Shown here one piece after another: positions 27,519 through 37,753 of a DNA stretch of 64,000 nucleotides. The stretch covers positions 1,215,616-1,279,615 of the forward strand of contig CP046178.1 in assembly GCA_014075255.1 (NCBI GenBank), given 5' to 3'. The notes under the pieces were generated by a model. The model was not told where the DNA came from. It saw nothing but the letters and a program-made list of their open reading frames with translations, and did no database searches. Made by a program: the position numbers and the translations under genes. Numbering within the stretch: position 1 is the first letter of the stretch; each line of letters starts with the position of its first letter. The stretch is from Gammaproteobacteria bacterium (GTDB lineage Bacteria; Pseudomonadota; Gammaproteobacteria; UBA4575).

Positions 27519-28904
27519 TCACACCTCCCTGCTTACATTCACAAAATGACCATGCACTGCAGCCGCCGCAGCCATTGCAGGACTTACTAAATGCGTGCGA
27601 CCACCTTTACCCTGTCGACCTTCAAAATTTCGATTAGAGGTCGAAGCACACCGTTCACCTGGTTCCAACTGATCCGCATTCATTCCTAAACACATCGAAC
27701 AACCAGGTTCTCGCCACTCAAACCCCGCAGCTTCAAAAATTTTATCTAAGCCTTCTTGTTCTGCTTGCTGTTTAATTAAGCCTGAACCCGGCACCACCAA
27801 GGCTAATTTAATATTATCCGCTAATTTTCTTTGCTGAATGACATTGGCGGCTTCACGCAAGTCTTCAATTCGTGAATTAGTGCATGAACCAATAAAAACC
27901 TTATCCAATTTAATTTCTTCCATGCGAGTGCCTGGCTGTAAATCCATATATTGCAGTGCACGTTGTTGGTCAGCGGTAACATTACTTGGAACCGCTCCAT
28001 CCACTCCCACCACCATTTCTGGAGAGGTTCCCCAGGTAACTTGTGGCTGCAACTCACTCGCGTCTATTTCAATTGTAGAGTCAAAGTACGCACCTTCATC
28101 AGAATGCAATGTACACCATTGCGCTACTGCTAAATCCCAATTTTTATCCGTTGGAGAAAAAGGTCGACCGGCAACATATTCAATGGTTGCATCATCCACA
28201 GCAATCATACCGGCACGTCCACCTGCTTCAATCGACATATTACAAACTGTCATGCGCCCTTCTACTGATAATGCACGTATTGCACTACCTGCAAATTCAA
28301 TCGTGTGCTCATTCGCGCCTGCTGTTCCTAATCTACCGATGATAGCTAAGACAATATCTTTTGCTGTCACGCCTACTTTGCATTGACCATTCACTTGCAC
28401 CAACATGTTTTTAGACTTTTTCATCAACAAACATTGTGTCGCTAGCACATGCTCAACCTCTGAAGTGCCGATGCCAAATGCAAGCGCACCTAATGCACCG
28501 TGTGTAGAAGTATGTGAATCACCACAAACAATAGTCATCCCTGGTAAAGAAGCGCCTTGTTCTGGGCCGATCACATGCACAATACCTTGTCGAACATCTA
28601 GCATAGAAAATTGCGTTAAAGAATAATCTTTACAGTTTTGATCTAAAGTATCGACCTGCGTTTTAGAAATCACATCGTCAATACCGGCACTTCTATCCGT
28701 AGTGGGAATATTGTGATCTACCGTTGCTAAAATTGAATCTTTACGCCATAAATTACGCTTCGCTAAGCGTAATCCTTCAAATGCTTGCGGCGAAGTTACT
28801 TCATGCACTAAATGTCGGTCGATATAAAGCAAGCTCATACCATCGTCGCGTTCATGCACCACATGGCTCTGCCAAACTTTGTCGTAAAGTGTTTTATTTT
28901 GCAT
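27519..28904 (-). CDS. leuC: 3-isopropylmalate dehydratase large subunit
   Basis: LeuC holds the 4Fe-4S cluster of isopropylmalate isomerase. The ATG at 28904 (preceded by GAAGA) gives 461 residues; a TTG three codons earlier is less likely. Cluster cysteines lie in [13 protein letters not shown] and [29 protein letters not shown] is the family signature. It follows an MFS transporter gene on the same strand. Confidence 0.98.
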   Translation of the reverse strand: MQNKTLYDKVWQSHVVHERDDGMSLLYIDRHLVHEVTSPQAFEGLRLAKRNLWRKDSILATVDHNIPTTDRSAGIDDVISKTQVDTLDQNCKDYSLTQFSMLDVRQGIVHVIGPEQGASLPGMTIVCGDSHTSTHGALGALAFGIGTSEVEHVLATQCLLMKKSKNMLVQVNGQCKVGVTAKDIVLAIIGRLGTAGANEHTIEFAGSAIRALSVEGRMTVCNMSIEAGGRAGMIAVDDATIEYVAGRPFSPTDKNWDLAVAQWCTLHSDEGAYFDSTIEIDASELQPQVTWGTSPEMVVGVDGAVPSNVTADQQRALQYMDLQPGTRMEEIKLDKVFIGSCTNSRIEDLREAANVIQQRKLADNIKLALVVPGSGLIKQQAEQEGLDKIFEAAGFEWREPGCSMCLGMNADQLEPGERCASTSNRNFEGRQGKGGRTHLVSPAMAAAAAVHGHFVNVSREV

Positions 28905-28942
28905 TTTCTTCAATAAAATCTATAAACAGTATCAATTCAATC

Positions 28943-30112
28943 CTAGGTTAAACTAGTAAACCTAGGCTTCACAATCCATAAGTACTGAATAAGGGCGAGC
29001 AATGCTATACACATCGCCAATAAATATACATAGGAAGGCCCGATTGAATTCCAAGTATACCCGCTCACCAGACTCCCAAGCGAGCCGCCAAGACCAAAAC
29101 TTATGCTTGCAAATAACGCTTGGCCACGACCCTGGATACTGCCCGAGAAGTATTTATCTATAAGGTGAATCGCCGAAGCATGAAATAGCCCATATGAAGC
29201 TGCGTGCAATAATTGCGCAAATAAAAGTATAGATAAATACTCCACATAGTAGGCAATTAGCCACCAGCGAACCACCGTAAGCATCATCGCGACTACTAGC
29301 AACAATTTTGCCCCAAACCGCGGCAACCATCGATACATGAAGTAAAACACGACCACCTCAGCCAGCACCCCTAGCGACCACAACTGCCCAATTAACGTTC
29401 TAGAATAACCATTATCTTCCGCATATATACTAAAAAAAGTGTAGTAAGGACCATGACTAGCTTGGATTAGAAAGCACGCTAACAACAACGCAAATACCTG
29501 TGGCTGCAAACAAGTCTTCAACATCGAGGGACGTGCAATTTTATGCAAACTTGGCGGAGTCTCATTAACCAATAATGTATTCATCCAAGTAAATAATAAG
29601 ATCACTAGAATGACCCATGGCAAATGCTGAATACCAAACTTTTCCAACGCTGGCGCCAACAAGGATGCGGTAACAATAAAACCGACTGATCCCCACAAAC
29701 GAATACGACTATACATATGTTTGCTGTCACCCAAATTATTCATAGTGGCAGCTTCAAATTGTGGAAGCGTTGCATTCCAAAAAAAACTAAAGCCCGCTAA
29801 TATAATTAGTAGTGACCAATAACCTTTAAGCACTAACGCTGCAGCAAAAATCACCATGCCAACAAACGACGCTAAGCGAATTGCCGATAAACGCTTGCCC
29901 GTGTGATCCGCGACCCACCCCCAAATATAGGGCGCAAAAATTTTTGTAGCTAATAGTACTGCAGAAAGTTCACCAATTTGACGTGCTGAAAATTCGAGAT
30001 GCCTTAGATATAAATTCCAATACGGAAGAAATGCGCCAATGCTGGCGAAATAGAAAAAATAAAATCCTGCAAGCGATTGATGCTCTGCAGATGATTTCTG
30101 CTTAACAAACAT
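28943..30112 (-). CDS. MFS transporter, HcaT/nucleoside-symporter-like
   Basis: The 389-residue protein has twelve hydrophobic segments and fits the MFS_1_like group that includes HcaT and LacY-type proton symporters. The N-terminal half has SIGAFLPYWNLYL and the loop WGWVADHTGKRLSAIRL, the MFS motif between helices 2 and 3. The substrate cannot be read from sequence. It lies 32 bp after aroC and 29 bp before leuC, all on one strand. A CCTAGGTT/AACCTAGG palindrome covers its stop codon (28942-28966). Confidence 0.85.
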   Translation of the reverse strand: MFVKQKSSAEHQSLAGFYFFYFASIGAFLPYWNLYLRHLEFSARQIGELSAVLLATKIFAPYIWGWVADHTGKRLSAIRLASFVGMVIFAAALVLKGYWSLLIILAGFSFFWNATLPQFEAATMNNLGDSKHMYSRIRLWGSVGFIVTASLLAPALEKFGIQHLPWVILVILLFTWMNTLLVNETPPSLHKIARPSMLKTCLQPQVFALLLACFLIQASHGPYYTFFSIYAEDNGYSRTLIGQLWSLGVLAEVVVFYFMYRWLPRFGAKLLLVVAMMLTVVRWWLIAYYVEYLSILLFAQLLHAASYGLFHASAIHLIDKYFSGSIQGRGQALFASISFGLGGSLGSLVSGYTWNSIGPSYVYLLAMCIALLALIQYLWIVKPRFTSLT

Positions 30113-30144
30113 AATTTAGCGAAGACTTGGATACAGCTACAGCA

Positions 30145-31242
30145 CTAAATGGACGCTGGTATATCCGGCGTTGAAGTAATTACATCTGCATTTTGCGCGC
30201 GATGACGCAAGACATGATCCATTAAAACTAATGCAAGCATAGCCTCAACGATAGGCACTCCGCGTATACCTACACAAGGATCGTGCCTACCCTTAGTAAC
30301 TATTTCAGTAGCGTTACCCTGCCGATCAATCGTTTTACCAGGAATACGAATACTTGAAGTTGGTTTAAATGCAACACTAGCAAGAATATCCTGCCCTGAA
30401 GAAATTCCACCTAACGTTCCACCTGCATGATTAGTAACAAAACCTTGTGGTGTGATTTCATCACGGTGCTGCGAACCTTTTTGGGCAACGCTATCAAAGC
30501 CTGCACCTATTTCAACACCTTTAACCGCATTAATACTCATCATGGCATGTGCGATATCTGAATCTAGCCGATCAAATATAGGCTCACCTAAACCGATTGG
30601 TATTCCACTTGCCACAACATTCACTCGCGCACCAACCGAATCACCCTGCTTACGCAAGTCATCCATATAGGCTTCTAGTTCAGGTATTTTACTTTCATCC
30701 GCGCAAAAAAATGGATTATCTTCTACCACTGCCCAATCTTTAAGCTCGACAGCAATTTCGCCAAGTTGCGCCAAGTAGGCTCTAATTTTTATACCTAGCT
30801 TTTCATTTAAATACTTACGCGCTATTCCACCCGCTGCGACACGCATTGCAGTCTCTCTTGCTGATGAACGCCCACCACCACGATAGTCACGCAAACCATA
30901 TTTTTTAAGATAGGTGTAATCCGCATGACCTGGTCGAAATTTATCCATAATTTCGGAGTAGTCTTTCGAACGTGCGTCTTGGTTGTAAATGATCAAACCT
31001 ATTGGGGCACCGGTCGTTTTGCCCTCAAATGTTCCAGATAGAACTTCAACCTGATCGGGTTCACGCCGTTGCGTGGTATGACGAGACTTGCCTGGCCTAC
31101 GGCGCTCTAAGTCATTTTGCAGGTCTCCCTCACACAAAGCCAAACCTGGAGGACAGCCGTCCACAATACAACCAATCGCCTTGCCATGGCTTTCGCCAAA
31201 AGTGCTAACGGTGAATAATTTACCTATAGAATTACCAGACAT
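30145..31242 (-). CDS. aroC: Chorismate synthase
   Basis: AroC makes chorismate from EPSP with reduced flavin, ending the shikimate pathway and feeding the tryptophan genes downstream. The ATG at 31242 gives [20 protein letters not shown], matching the family start; the frame extends to 31281 but those 13 residues are atypical. The protein is 365 residues. Signatures [25 protein letters not shown] and the final [17 protein letters not shown] are present. It is divergent from the SCO1 gene across about 115 bp. Confidence 0.97.
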   Translation of the reverse strand: MSGNSIGKLFTVSTFGESHGKAIGCIVDGCPPGLALCEGDLQNDLERRRPGKSRHTTQRREPDQVEVLSGTFEGKTTGAPIGLIIYNQDARSKDYSEIMDKFRPGHADYTYLKKYGLRDYRGGGRSSARETAMRVAAGGIARKYLNEKLGIKIRAYLAQLGEIAVELKDWAVVEDNPFFCADESKIPELEAYMDDLRKQGDSVGARVNVVASGIPIGLGEPIFDRLDSDIAHAMMSINAVKGVEIGAGFDSVAQKGSQHRDEITPQGFVTNHAGGTLGGISSGQDILASVAFKPTSSIRIPGKTIDRQGNATEIVTKGRHDPCVGIRGVPIVEAMLALVLMDHVLRHRAQNADVITSTPDIPASI

Positions 31243-31356
31243 TCTCGAATTGTAACTTATCAGTGTAAGGAATAGCAGCATACTGATTGATTACAAAACT
31301 ATTCACTATCTATTCTGCTTGGTATACACAAATTTTGGCTATGAAATAATATCCAC

Positions 31357-32019
31357 ATGAACCAAGTCTTGATGCCTAAATACTCATTTCAGCATGGCAG
31401 TAGTTTAAATATTTTGCTTGTAGCGATAGCTACATTCGCAATCGGAGTGGCGTTTTATTCATATAAGAGCTCAAAAACAATAAGTGTAGATAACTTACAG
31501 AAAGCAACTTCTTTATATAGTAACCCACGCGAACTTCCAAAGTTTTCATTCACAGATCATTCCAACAAAACATTCAGCAATAAAGATTTAATCGGCTCTT
31601 GGAATTTAATTTTTTTTGGCTTCACTCATTGTCCTGACGTATGCCCACTTACACTTAACATACTAGATCAAGTGAGCAACAAACTTGAAAATACGAATCT
31701 TACTCTACGTAACCTATTTATATCTGTAGACCCTAAACGCGACTCGCCTGAAAAATTAAAAGAGTATGTAGAACATTTTGATCATGATATGGTTGGCTTA
31801 ACTGGCGATAAACAACAAATCGACACCCTCACCCAATCACTTGGTGCCATTTATGCTATTGCTGATGATTCAACAGAGAATTATTTAGTCGATCATAGCG
31901 CACATGTTTTTGTCGTCGCTCCGAATGGCGAAATGGTTGCTTTGTTCAGCACCCCACATGATACAGAAGTCATAGTTGAAGACTTTAAAATAATCAGTGC
32001 ACTCTACGAAAAAAAATAA
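31357..32019 (+). CDS. SCO1/SenC copper chaperone
   Basis: SCO proteins deliver copper to, or reduce, the CuA site of cytochrome c oxidase outside the inner membrane. The 220-residue protein has one N-terminal membrane anchor (about 18-36) and a thioredoxin-like domain with Cys92 and Cys96 in HCPDVCP. The third ligand is His183 or His186 in VDHSAHVFVV. It is 18 bp upstream of psd. No oxidase genes are in the window. Confidence 0.93.
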   Translation: MNQVLMPKYSFQHGSSLNILLVAIATFAIGVAFYSYKSSKTISVDNLQKATSLYSNPRELPKFSFTDHSNKTFSNKDLIGSWNLIFFGFTHCPDVCPLTLNILDQVSNKLENTNLTLRNLFISVDPKRDSPEKLKEYVEHFDHDMVGLTGDKQQIDTLTQSLGAIYAIADDSTENYLVDHSAHVFVVAPNGEMVALFSTPHDTEVIVEDFKIISALYEKK

Positions 32020-32037
32020 AAGTTATCTTTAGATATT

Positions 32038-32895
32038 ATGTGGAATCAAACCAAGGGATTTTTATTCCTCTTATTCCCTCATCATTTAGTTTCGCGCTTT
32101 ACCTTTTGGTTAACACGTTTGCAAACACCGCTTAAAAATCCTGCAATTCGACTTTTCATACGCGCGTTTGATGTTGACATGAGTGAGTCAGAACACCAAT
32201 CTGCAGAAAACTACATTAGCTTCAATCAATTCTTTACCCGCAAATTAATCGCAGGCTCACGTCCTATCGATAACAATACAAACACAATTGCTTGCCCTGC
32301 GGATGGACGAATTAGTCAAATTTCACACTATAAAGATGGCCAAGTTATTCAAGCCAAGGGGCAAAATTTTTCTATATCTCAATTATTAGGCGGGAAAAAT
32401 AATTACGGTACACTTTGTGAAAGCGGAAATTTTGCAACCATTTATTTGTCACCTAGAAATTATCACCGCGTACACATGCCTTACGATGGCGAATTAGTTG
32501 AAATGATTTACATACCTGGCAGATTATTTAGTGTAGCGCCGTATTCTGCAGAAGTAATCAAAGGTTTGTACAGCAGAAATGAACGTGTGGCATCTATCTT
32601 CAAAACTGAAGTGGGTTACATGGCCGTCGTCATGGTGGGCGCGGTAAATGTTGCAGCGATTGAAATGGCCTGGGAAGGATTAGTTACCCCTCCACACGGC
32701 AAAAATATTGTTAGAAAAACTTATGGAAACGTTAAGCTAAAAAAAGGCGACGAACTTGGTGTCTTTAATATGGGCTCAACAGCCATCATGGCATTTGAAG
32801 AAAACAAAATAGAATGGCACAACAACTTGCAATTACAGCAAGCCGTGCAGATGGGCCAGACTATTGGGGCGACCCTAGGAGAAGTAGTCAACTAA
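32038..32895 (+). CDS. psd: Phosphatidylserine decarboxylase proenzyme
   Basis: Psd makes phosphatidylethanolamine at the inner membrane. The 285-residue proenzyme has NQFFTRKL, PADGRISQI, the histidine of YLSPRNYHRVHMP and the self-cleavage site MGST (usually LGST) near residue 256, whose serine becomes the pyruvoyl group. It ends with a 4-bp convergent overlap with epmA. Confidence 0.97.
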   Translation: MWNQTKGFLFLLFPHHLVSRFTFWLTRLQTPLKNPAIRLFIRAFDVDMSESEHQSAENYISFNQFFTRKLIAGSRPIDNNTNTIACPADGRISQISHYKDGQVIQAKGQNFSISQLLGGKNNYGTLCESGNFATIYLSPRNYHRVHMPYDGELVEMIYIPGRLFSVAPYSAEVIKGLYSRNERVASIFKTEVGYMAVVMVGAVNVAAIEMAWEGLVTPPHGKNIVRKTYGNVKLKKGDELGVFNMGSTAIMAFEENKIEWHNNLQLQQAVQMGQTIGATLGEVVN

Positions 32896-33824
32896 CCCAA
32901 AGAGAAAGACAAAACATTTTTAATATCATCTACACCCAACATTGCCATCAGCAGACGATCAATCCCTAACGCAACACCTGCGCTTTCAGGTAACCCCGCC
33001 TCAAGTGCTGCAATAAAGTCTGCATCGACCTCTAAAGCCTTTTTACCCACCAGTATTCGTTGGCGATTATCTTCTTCAAAACGAAGCAACTGTTCTTGCG
33101 CATCCGTTAGCTCCTGAAACCCATTAGCAAGCTCAAGCCCACCAAAGTACAATTCAAATCGTTCAGCACAGTTTTTATCATTTATTTTTGCTAACGCTGC
33201 CCGTTCTGCAGGAAAATCATATACAAATGTCATGCGTAATTTTTCTATTTTAGGAATAATTATTTGGTCAAGAACAAGATCTTGGTATTGATCAGTGTTT
33301 AGCACGGAATTCATTTTTATCGAATGATCTCCACATACTTGTAAGTAGTCTGCCTGATCTGCAGTTTGGATATCAATAGCTGCATATTTTTTGAAAATTT
33401 TCTTATAGCTAATATATGTGACATCAGGCGGCTCAAGATAATTGCTCACTAAAGTCGTAATTATCTCGGCAACTTCTTTCATTAAGTCTTTATATGTCCA
33501 TGCAACGCGGTACCATTCGAGCATAGTAAATTCATTGCTATGCTGGTTTCCTCTTTCGTTGGCTCGAAACACTTTGCATAATTGATAGATATCACACTTA
33601 TGAAAAGCCAATAATCTTTTCATCGCATATTCAGGCGAGGTATGTAGGAATTTAGAGTTGCCTGCAGTCATACTATCGATATGCAAATCCGTTACAGCAT
33701 AGCGATTAAGGATTGGCGTCTCTACTTCAGCGACATTCCGTACTTGAAAGAATGCACGAATTTGTGCATTAACTTCTGCACGCATATTTAGTACGTTTAG
33801 TGTAGCTTGAGGCTCCCAACTCAT
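32892..33824 (-). CDS. epmA: EF-P beta-lysyltransferase (PoxA/GenX)
   Basis: EpmA attaches (R)-beta-lysine to the conserved lysine of elongation factor P. The 310-residue protein is a class II lysyl-tRNA synthetase core without the anticodon-binding domain. Class II motifs include FRANERGNQHSNEFTMLEWY and the end block GVALGIDRLLMAMLG. It is 71 bp downstream of efp, and epmB is on the other side of efp, so the whole modification route is clustered. Confidence 0.97.
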   Translation of the reverse strand: MSWEPQATLNVLNMRAEVNAQIRAFFQVRNVAEVETPILNRYAVTDLHIDSMTAGNSKFLHTSPEYAMKRLLAFHKCDIYQLCKVFRANERGNQHSNEFTMLEWYRVAWTYKDLMKEVAEIITTLVSNYLEPPDVTYISYKKIFKKYAAIDIQTADQADYLQVCGDHSIKMNSVLNTDQYQDLVLDQIIIPKIEKLRMTFVYDFPAERAALAKINDKNCAERFELYFGGLELANGFQELTDAQEQLLRFEEDNRQRILVGKKALEVDADFIAALEAGLPESAGVALGIDRLLMAMLGVDDIKNVLSFSLG

Positions 33825-33895
33825 TTAAACATGCTGCGGTTCATTAAAGACCAAAACGTATAGATTAGACTTAACGACTTCAGACTACTCTAAAT

Positions 33896-34465
33896 TCAAT
33901 CTTTAACGCGAGACACATATTCTCCGCTTCTTGTGTCTATTCGTAAAATTTCACCCTCTTCCACAAACAATGGCACTTTCACAACCGCACCTGTTTCTAA
34001 GGTAGCCGGTTTGGTACCGCCTTGTGCAGTATCACCTCGTAGACCAGGATCTGTTTGAGTAATCTGCAATTCGACAAAATTAGGAACGGCCACTGACAAC
34101 GGCAAACCATCTAGCAGGGTCACAACACATTCTTCTTGCCCTTTTAGCCATTGAGCGGCCTCTGCAACAGCTGCTTTAGAGATTGCAAATTGCTCAAATG
34201 ATTTAGGCTCCATGAAATGCCATTCTTCACCATCGTTATAAAGATATTGCATCTCTGTATCCATCACATCTGCAGCTTCAACAGTTTCTCCAGATTTAAA
34301 TGTACGGTCTACCACGCGTCCTGTTTTAAGATTACGAAGCTTTACACGATTAAATGCCTGACCTTTACCTGGTTTAACAAATTCATTTTCAACTATATTA
34401 TAAGGATCGCCATCTAAAATTAGCTTCAAACCTGACCGAAATTCATTACTATTGTAGTTTGCCAT
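33896..34465 (-). CDS. efp: Elongation factor P
   Basis: EF-P relieves ribosomes stalled on proline runs. The ATG at 34465 gives [13 protein letters not shown], the standard start, and 189 residues; a GTG four codons upstream is less likely. The modified lysine lies in [11 protein letters not shown], the beta-lysylation form of the loop. The divergent epmB start is only 20 bp away, leaving little room for separate leaders; no ribosome binding site is seen. Confidence 0.98.
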   Translation of the reverse strand: MANYNSNEFRSGLKLILDGDPYNIVENEFVKPGKGQAFNRVKLRNLKTGRVVDRTFKSGETVEAADVMDTEMQYLYNDGEEWHFMEPKSFEQFAISKAAVAEAAQWLKGQEECVVTLLDGLPLSVAVPNFVELQITQTDPGLRGDTAQGGTKPATLETGAVVKVPLFVEEGEILRIDTRSGEYVSRVKD

Positions 34466-34485
34466 AATTAAAAACACGAAACTTT

Positions 34486-35568
34486 ATGAGTTCATCGAAT
34501 ATCCATAGTCTAACACGAGATCGTTCAAGCTCTAAAGATGAACAAGATTCTAAAATCAACATTGAACCAACATTAATAACACAGCCACCTTCTAACTGGC
34601 AGCTAGAATACAAAACATCGATCACTAACATTGAGCAACTTTGTCAAACATTAGGATTAAGAATTGAACAGCTGCCCATTAGCTCACAAGCAAACAAACA
34701 ATTTCAAATAAGAGTTCCTCAGAGTTATGTAGATCGCATGCAAGCGTCTAACCCTAGTGACCCATTACTTTTACAAGTCTTACCCACAAGTTACGAAGAA
34801 AAATCAATTGAGGGATATTTAAAAGATCCAGTTGGAGATTTAAACAGCGCCAAAGCACCCGGCTTACTGAAAAAATATAATGGCCGCGCTTTACTACTTG
34901 CAACCAGTCGTTGCGCTATACATTGCAGATATTGCTTTCGCAGACACTTTCCTTACTCTGCACAAAATCCACGTCATGATAACTGGACACAAGCAGTACA
35001 AGAACTTCAACAAGATCACAGCATTACAGAAATTATTCTAAGCGGTGGCGACCCACTAGTACTAGATGACTCAGAATTGGCAAAACTTGTTTCAAAACTA
35101 GAATCTATTGAGCATATACAAAGATTACGTATTCATACTCGCCTGCCAGTAGTGATACCAAATCGTATTAATGAAAAATTACTAAACTGGATTAGTAACT
35201 CTCGATTGAATGTAATTATGGTTCTGCACATCAATCATGCTCAAGAAATTAATTCTGCTCTTCATGACGGCCTGCAAAAATTGAAAAAGATAAACTGCAC
35301 ACTGCTAAATCAAAGCGTGCTACTACGAAACATAAACGATCAATCATCCAGCCTAATCGATTTAAGTGAAGCATTGTTTAATGCTGGCATTCTTCCTTAT
35401 TACTTACATCTTCTAGACAAAGTCGATGGCGCAGCACATTTTGATGTATGCAAAGAAAATGCTCGCAAACTCATGCAAGAAATCACCAGGCAATTGCCCG
35501 GCTACCTAGTTCCTAAACTAGTCATGGAGATTCCCGGAAAGCAATCTAAGAGCTTAGTAAGCTACTGA
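34486..35568 (+). CDS. epmB: EF-P (R)-beta-lysine synthase, radical SAM aminomutase
   Basis: EpmB converts lysine to (R)-beta-lysine for EF-P modification. The 360-residue protein has the radical-SAM cluster motif CAIHCRYCFRRHF, PLP-binding and lysine 2,3-aminomutase features (ILSGGDPLVLDD, HTRLPVVIPNRI). Its first 35 residues are polar and longer than in E. coli; there is no alternative in-frame start with a ribosome binding site. It is divergent from efp. Confidence 0.96.
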   Translation: MSSSNIHSLTRDRSSSKDEQDSKINIEPTLITQPPSNWQLEYKTSITNIEQLCQTLGLRIEQLPISSQANKQFQIRVPQSYVDRMQASNPSDPLLLQVLPTSYEEKSIEGYLKDPVGDLNSAKAPGLLKKYNGRALLLATSRCAIHCRYCFRRHFPYSAQNPRHDNWTQAVQELQQDHSITEIILSGGDPLVLDDSELAKLVSKLESIEHIQRLRIHTRLPVVIPNRINEKLLNWISNSRLNVIMVLHINHAQEINSALHDGLQKLKKINCTLLNQSVLLRNINDQSSSLIDLSEALFNAGILPYYLHLLDKVDGAAHFDVCKENARKLMQEITRQLPGYLVPKLVMEIPGKQSKSLVSY

Positions 35569-35790
35569 GCTGCATATTTTCAATCACCATGCATAGTCGT
35601 CCAATATGCCAACACGGTCACACTTCAAAATAGCAAACACTCTATTCAGACATTCTTCCGGACAAACCCACAAGATTTAGAGACAAGTCGCAGGGCAAAT
35701 ACCACTGCTTTAGCTAATAAATCTATACACTTATATAGAATTTATTTGACTAAATTAGCACTTGCTAAATCATTGTTTATGTAAGGAATT

Positions 35791-37572
35791 ATGCTTCTCG
35801 ATACACACATCTCCATGCCCAGCCAAGATCCAATGGCTGAGAACAAATTTTCATTGCTACCCCGTGACTTACGTAAGTGGCTAAATAATTTACCCTATGT
35901 AGACCAAGATCTTGCTGTGCAGCAGTTCTATGATGGATTAAAGCGCTCTAATCGACAGGCACATGCCACTAAACAAAGACTTGCTGCAATTGAAATTATG
36001 CGCCCAGTTGCCCATGATTTTCTAAAAAACCAACGAAAATATTTATTATCTCAGCCATTTCCATTGTCAAAAAAAGCTACCGAAGTTTTAAAGCTTCAGC
36101 AAAACATACTCAATGAGCTAGCAGTTGTTTATAAAATAATTATTCAAGAAACAGTAAACCGAGATAATCGCCTCAGCAGCAAAAAATTAATCACTTGCGT
36201 TCATCATGCGATGTATTACCAGTTAGAACAATATATAACGTTAGCTCAAGTTTATTCCGAACCACCACAGAGTTTTTGGCAAGATTTATGTCAACTATAT
36301 GGAATTGCGGAACATTTTGATCTAACAGACATGCAAACTAAAAATGAAATTGATCTAGTAAGCCCTAAATCTTCGCCTGAAGACTTGTTTACCCAAGCAT
36401 GCCTTTTATCACTTTCCAATTTACATACTTACGGTCATGGCGAAGCTGGAAAAATTGCAGCGTTCCTAAGTAAGACAAGCCAACTAGCAGACTTAACAGA
36501 AAATTTTCCTACAAATCGTGAATATACGTTTTTTATTAACCTTGCCTTGCGCAAACCTGTACGCCTTATGCCTGACGAGGAAATTCCGATATCTTCAAAA
36601 AACCGCTATATCGATGCTACGTCACTAATAAATAAATTAAATGAAGCAATTAGCTCTAATCATAGCGGCGAAATTGAATCAAACTATTTGCCGAATGATT
36701 TAAGCAAATCTTTATCCAAACGCTTGCTAAAAAAATTAACTAGTAAACCTAAACGAACTTCTAAACGAGCAGTTCCTGCGAAAGGTAGACTGCATGTAGT
36801 AATGGGCATGCGTGACACAATTGATATTCTTCAAACTGGACATAGCACTGCTAAGAACATTCCAAACCCTGAAAACAACAAATCAAACTTAGAATTAATG
36901 CCGATCGATAACTCTCGAGTAGCTACATTTTTTAATGACAACCACAATGAAGATGAAGAAAGTTATCTTGTTTCAAGTTCGGATGCCTGGGACTGGATAA
37001 GTCGCGGCAATGTAGTTTCAGGTCAGCAAGATCACGAGAAGACACAGATCGAGATTGAAAAAAACCAAAATATCTGCCTCAATCCTGTTGTACAGACTTG
37101 GGATATTAGCAATGCGAGCAAAGGCGGTTACTGTCTAAGCTCCAATAACATATCTGACTATCAATCCCAGGTGGGCGATATCATTTTAATTCGACTTGAA
37201 AACAAGCTAAATGACGAGTGGCGCCTAGGTGTTATTCGCTGGATGCAATCATCATCAGAACAAGGTGTGAAAATGGGCATGGAAATCTTGCATGGCTCTG
37301 TTGAAGTACTGGAAGTTATCGACGCGCACCAAATTTATAATAAGTCTATAGAGCTAGATTATATTCTGCAGGTAACCGAAAACACACCTAGCGGAATTTG
37401 CAAAACCATCATCACACCACCAAACGCAGCTACTAATGGCGACCACCTAGTCATACAAGTTGGCAGGAAATCACAAAATATTGTCTTTCAAGATCGATTA
37501 GAACAGACCATCTCATTTGCAAAATTCTCCTACAGCGAGACACCAACCATGCCGAATGGGAAGCAAGAATAA
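35791..37572 (+). CDS. Uncharacterised protein with PilZ-like C-terminal domain
   Basis: I do not recognise a named family for most of this 593-residue soluble protein. Residues 20-270 look helical. A long disordered-looking basic and acidic linker (300-430) follows. Residues 430-505 resemble a PilZ beta-barrel: WDISNASKGGYCL (D438, S440, G446), then VGDIILIRLE and RLGVIRWMQS ... GVKMGMEIL. The RxxxR c-di-GMP motif is not adjacent, so ligand binding is uncertain. AAGGA lies near the ATG. The next gene encodes a FimX homologue; Pseudomonas also has an uncharacterised gene between psd and fimX, from memory. A role in pilus control is inferred. The 222 bp upstream show no other gene. Confidence 0.6.
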   Translation: MLLDTHISMPSQDPMAENKFSLLPRDLRKWLNNLPYVDQDLAVQQFYDGLKRSNRQAHATKQRLAAIEIMRPVAHDFLKNQRKYLLSQPFPLSKKATEVLKLQQNILNELAVVYKIIIQETVNRDNRLSSKKLITCVHHAMYYQLEQYITLAQVYSEPPQSFWQDLCQLYGIAEHFDLTDMQTKNEIDLVSPKSSPEDLFTQACLLSLSNLHTYGHGEAGKIAAFLSKTSQLADLTENFPTNREYTFFINLALRKPVRLMPDEEIPISSKNRYIDATSLINKLNEAISSNHSGEIESNYLPNDLSKSLSKRLLKKLTSKPKRTSKRAVPAKGRLHVVMGMRDTIDILQTGHSTAKNIPNPENNKSNLELMPIDNSRVATFFNDNHNEDEESYLVSSSDAWDWISRGNVVSGQQDHEKTQIEIEKNQNICLNPVVQTWDISNASKGGYCLSSNNISDYQSQVGDIILIRLENKLNDEWRLGVIRWMQSSSEQGVKMGMEILHGSVEVLEVIDAHQIYNKSIELDYILQVTENTPSGICKTIITPPNAATNGDHLVIQVGRKSQNIVFQDRLEQTISFAKFSYSETPTMPNGKQE

Positions 37573-37753
37573 TATATGATTAAATTCTTGAAGTACCTGA
37601 AATATCAAGTAATTTACTCGTTTCTACGCAACCCAATACCGTTCAGAAGTGTAAATAAAGGCATTGTCGTCTGCCTATTGCATAGCCTGCGCTACTTGCC
37701 AAAATGTCAATTGGCGCCAATAACCATCTAAAGTACGGAATACTCGAGATATT

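Noticed and set aside
28905-28942. Leucine attenuator or riboswitch upstream of leuC
   Set aside because: The gap to the upstream MFS gene is under 40 bp, with no leader peptide or leucine codon run.
28942-28966. CCTAGGTT/AACCTAGG palindrome as a terminator of the MFS gene
   Set aside because: The stem is 8 bp with a 9-base loop and no U-tract, and leuC begins within 40 bp, so termination is not supported.
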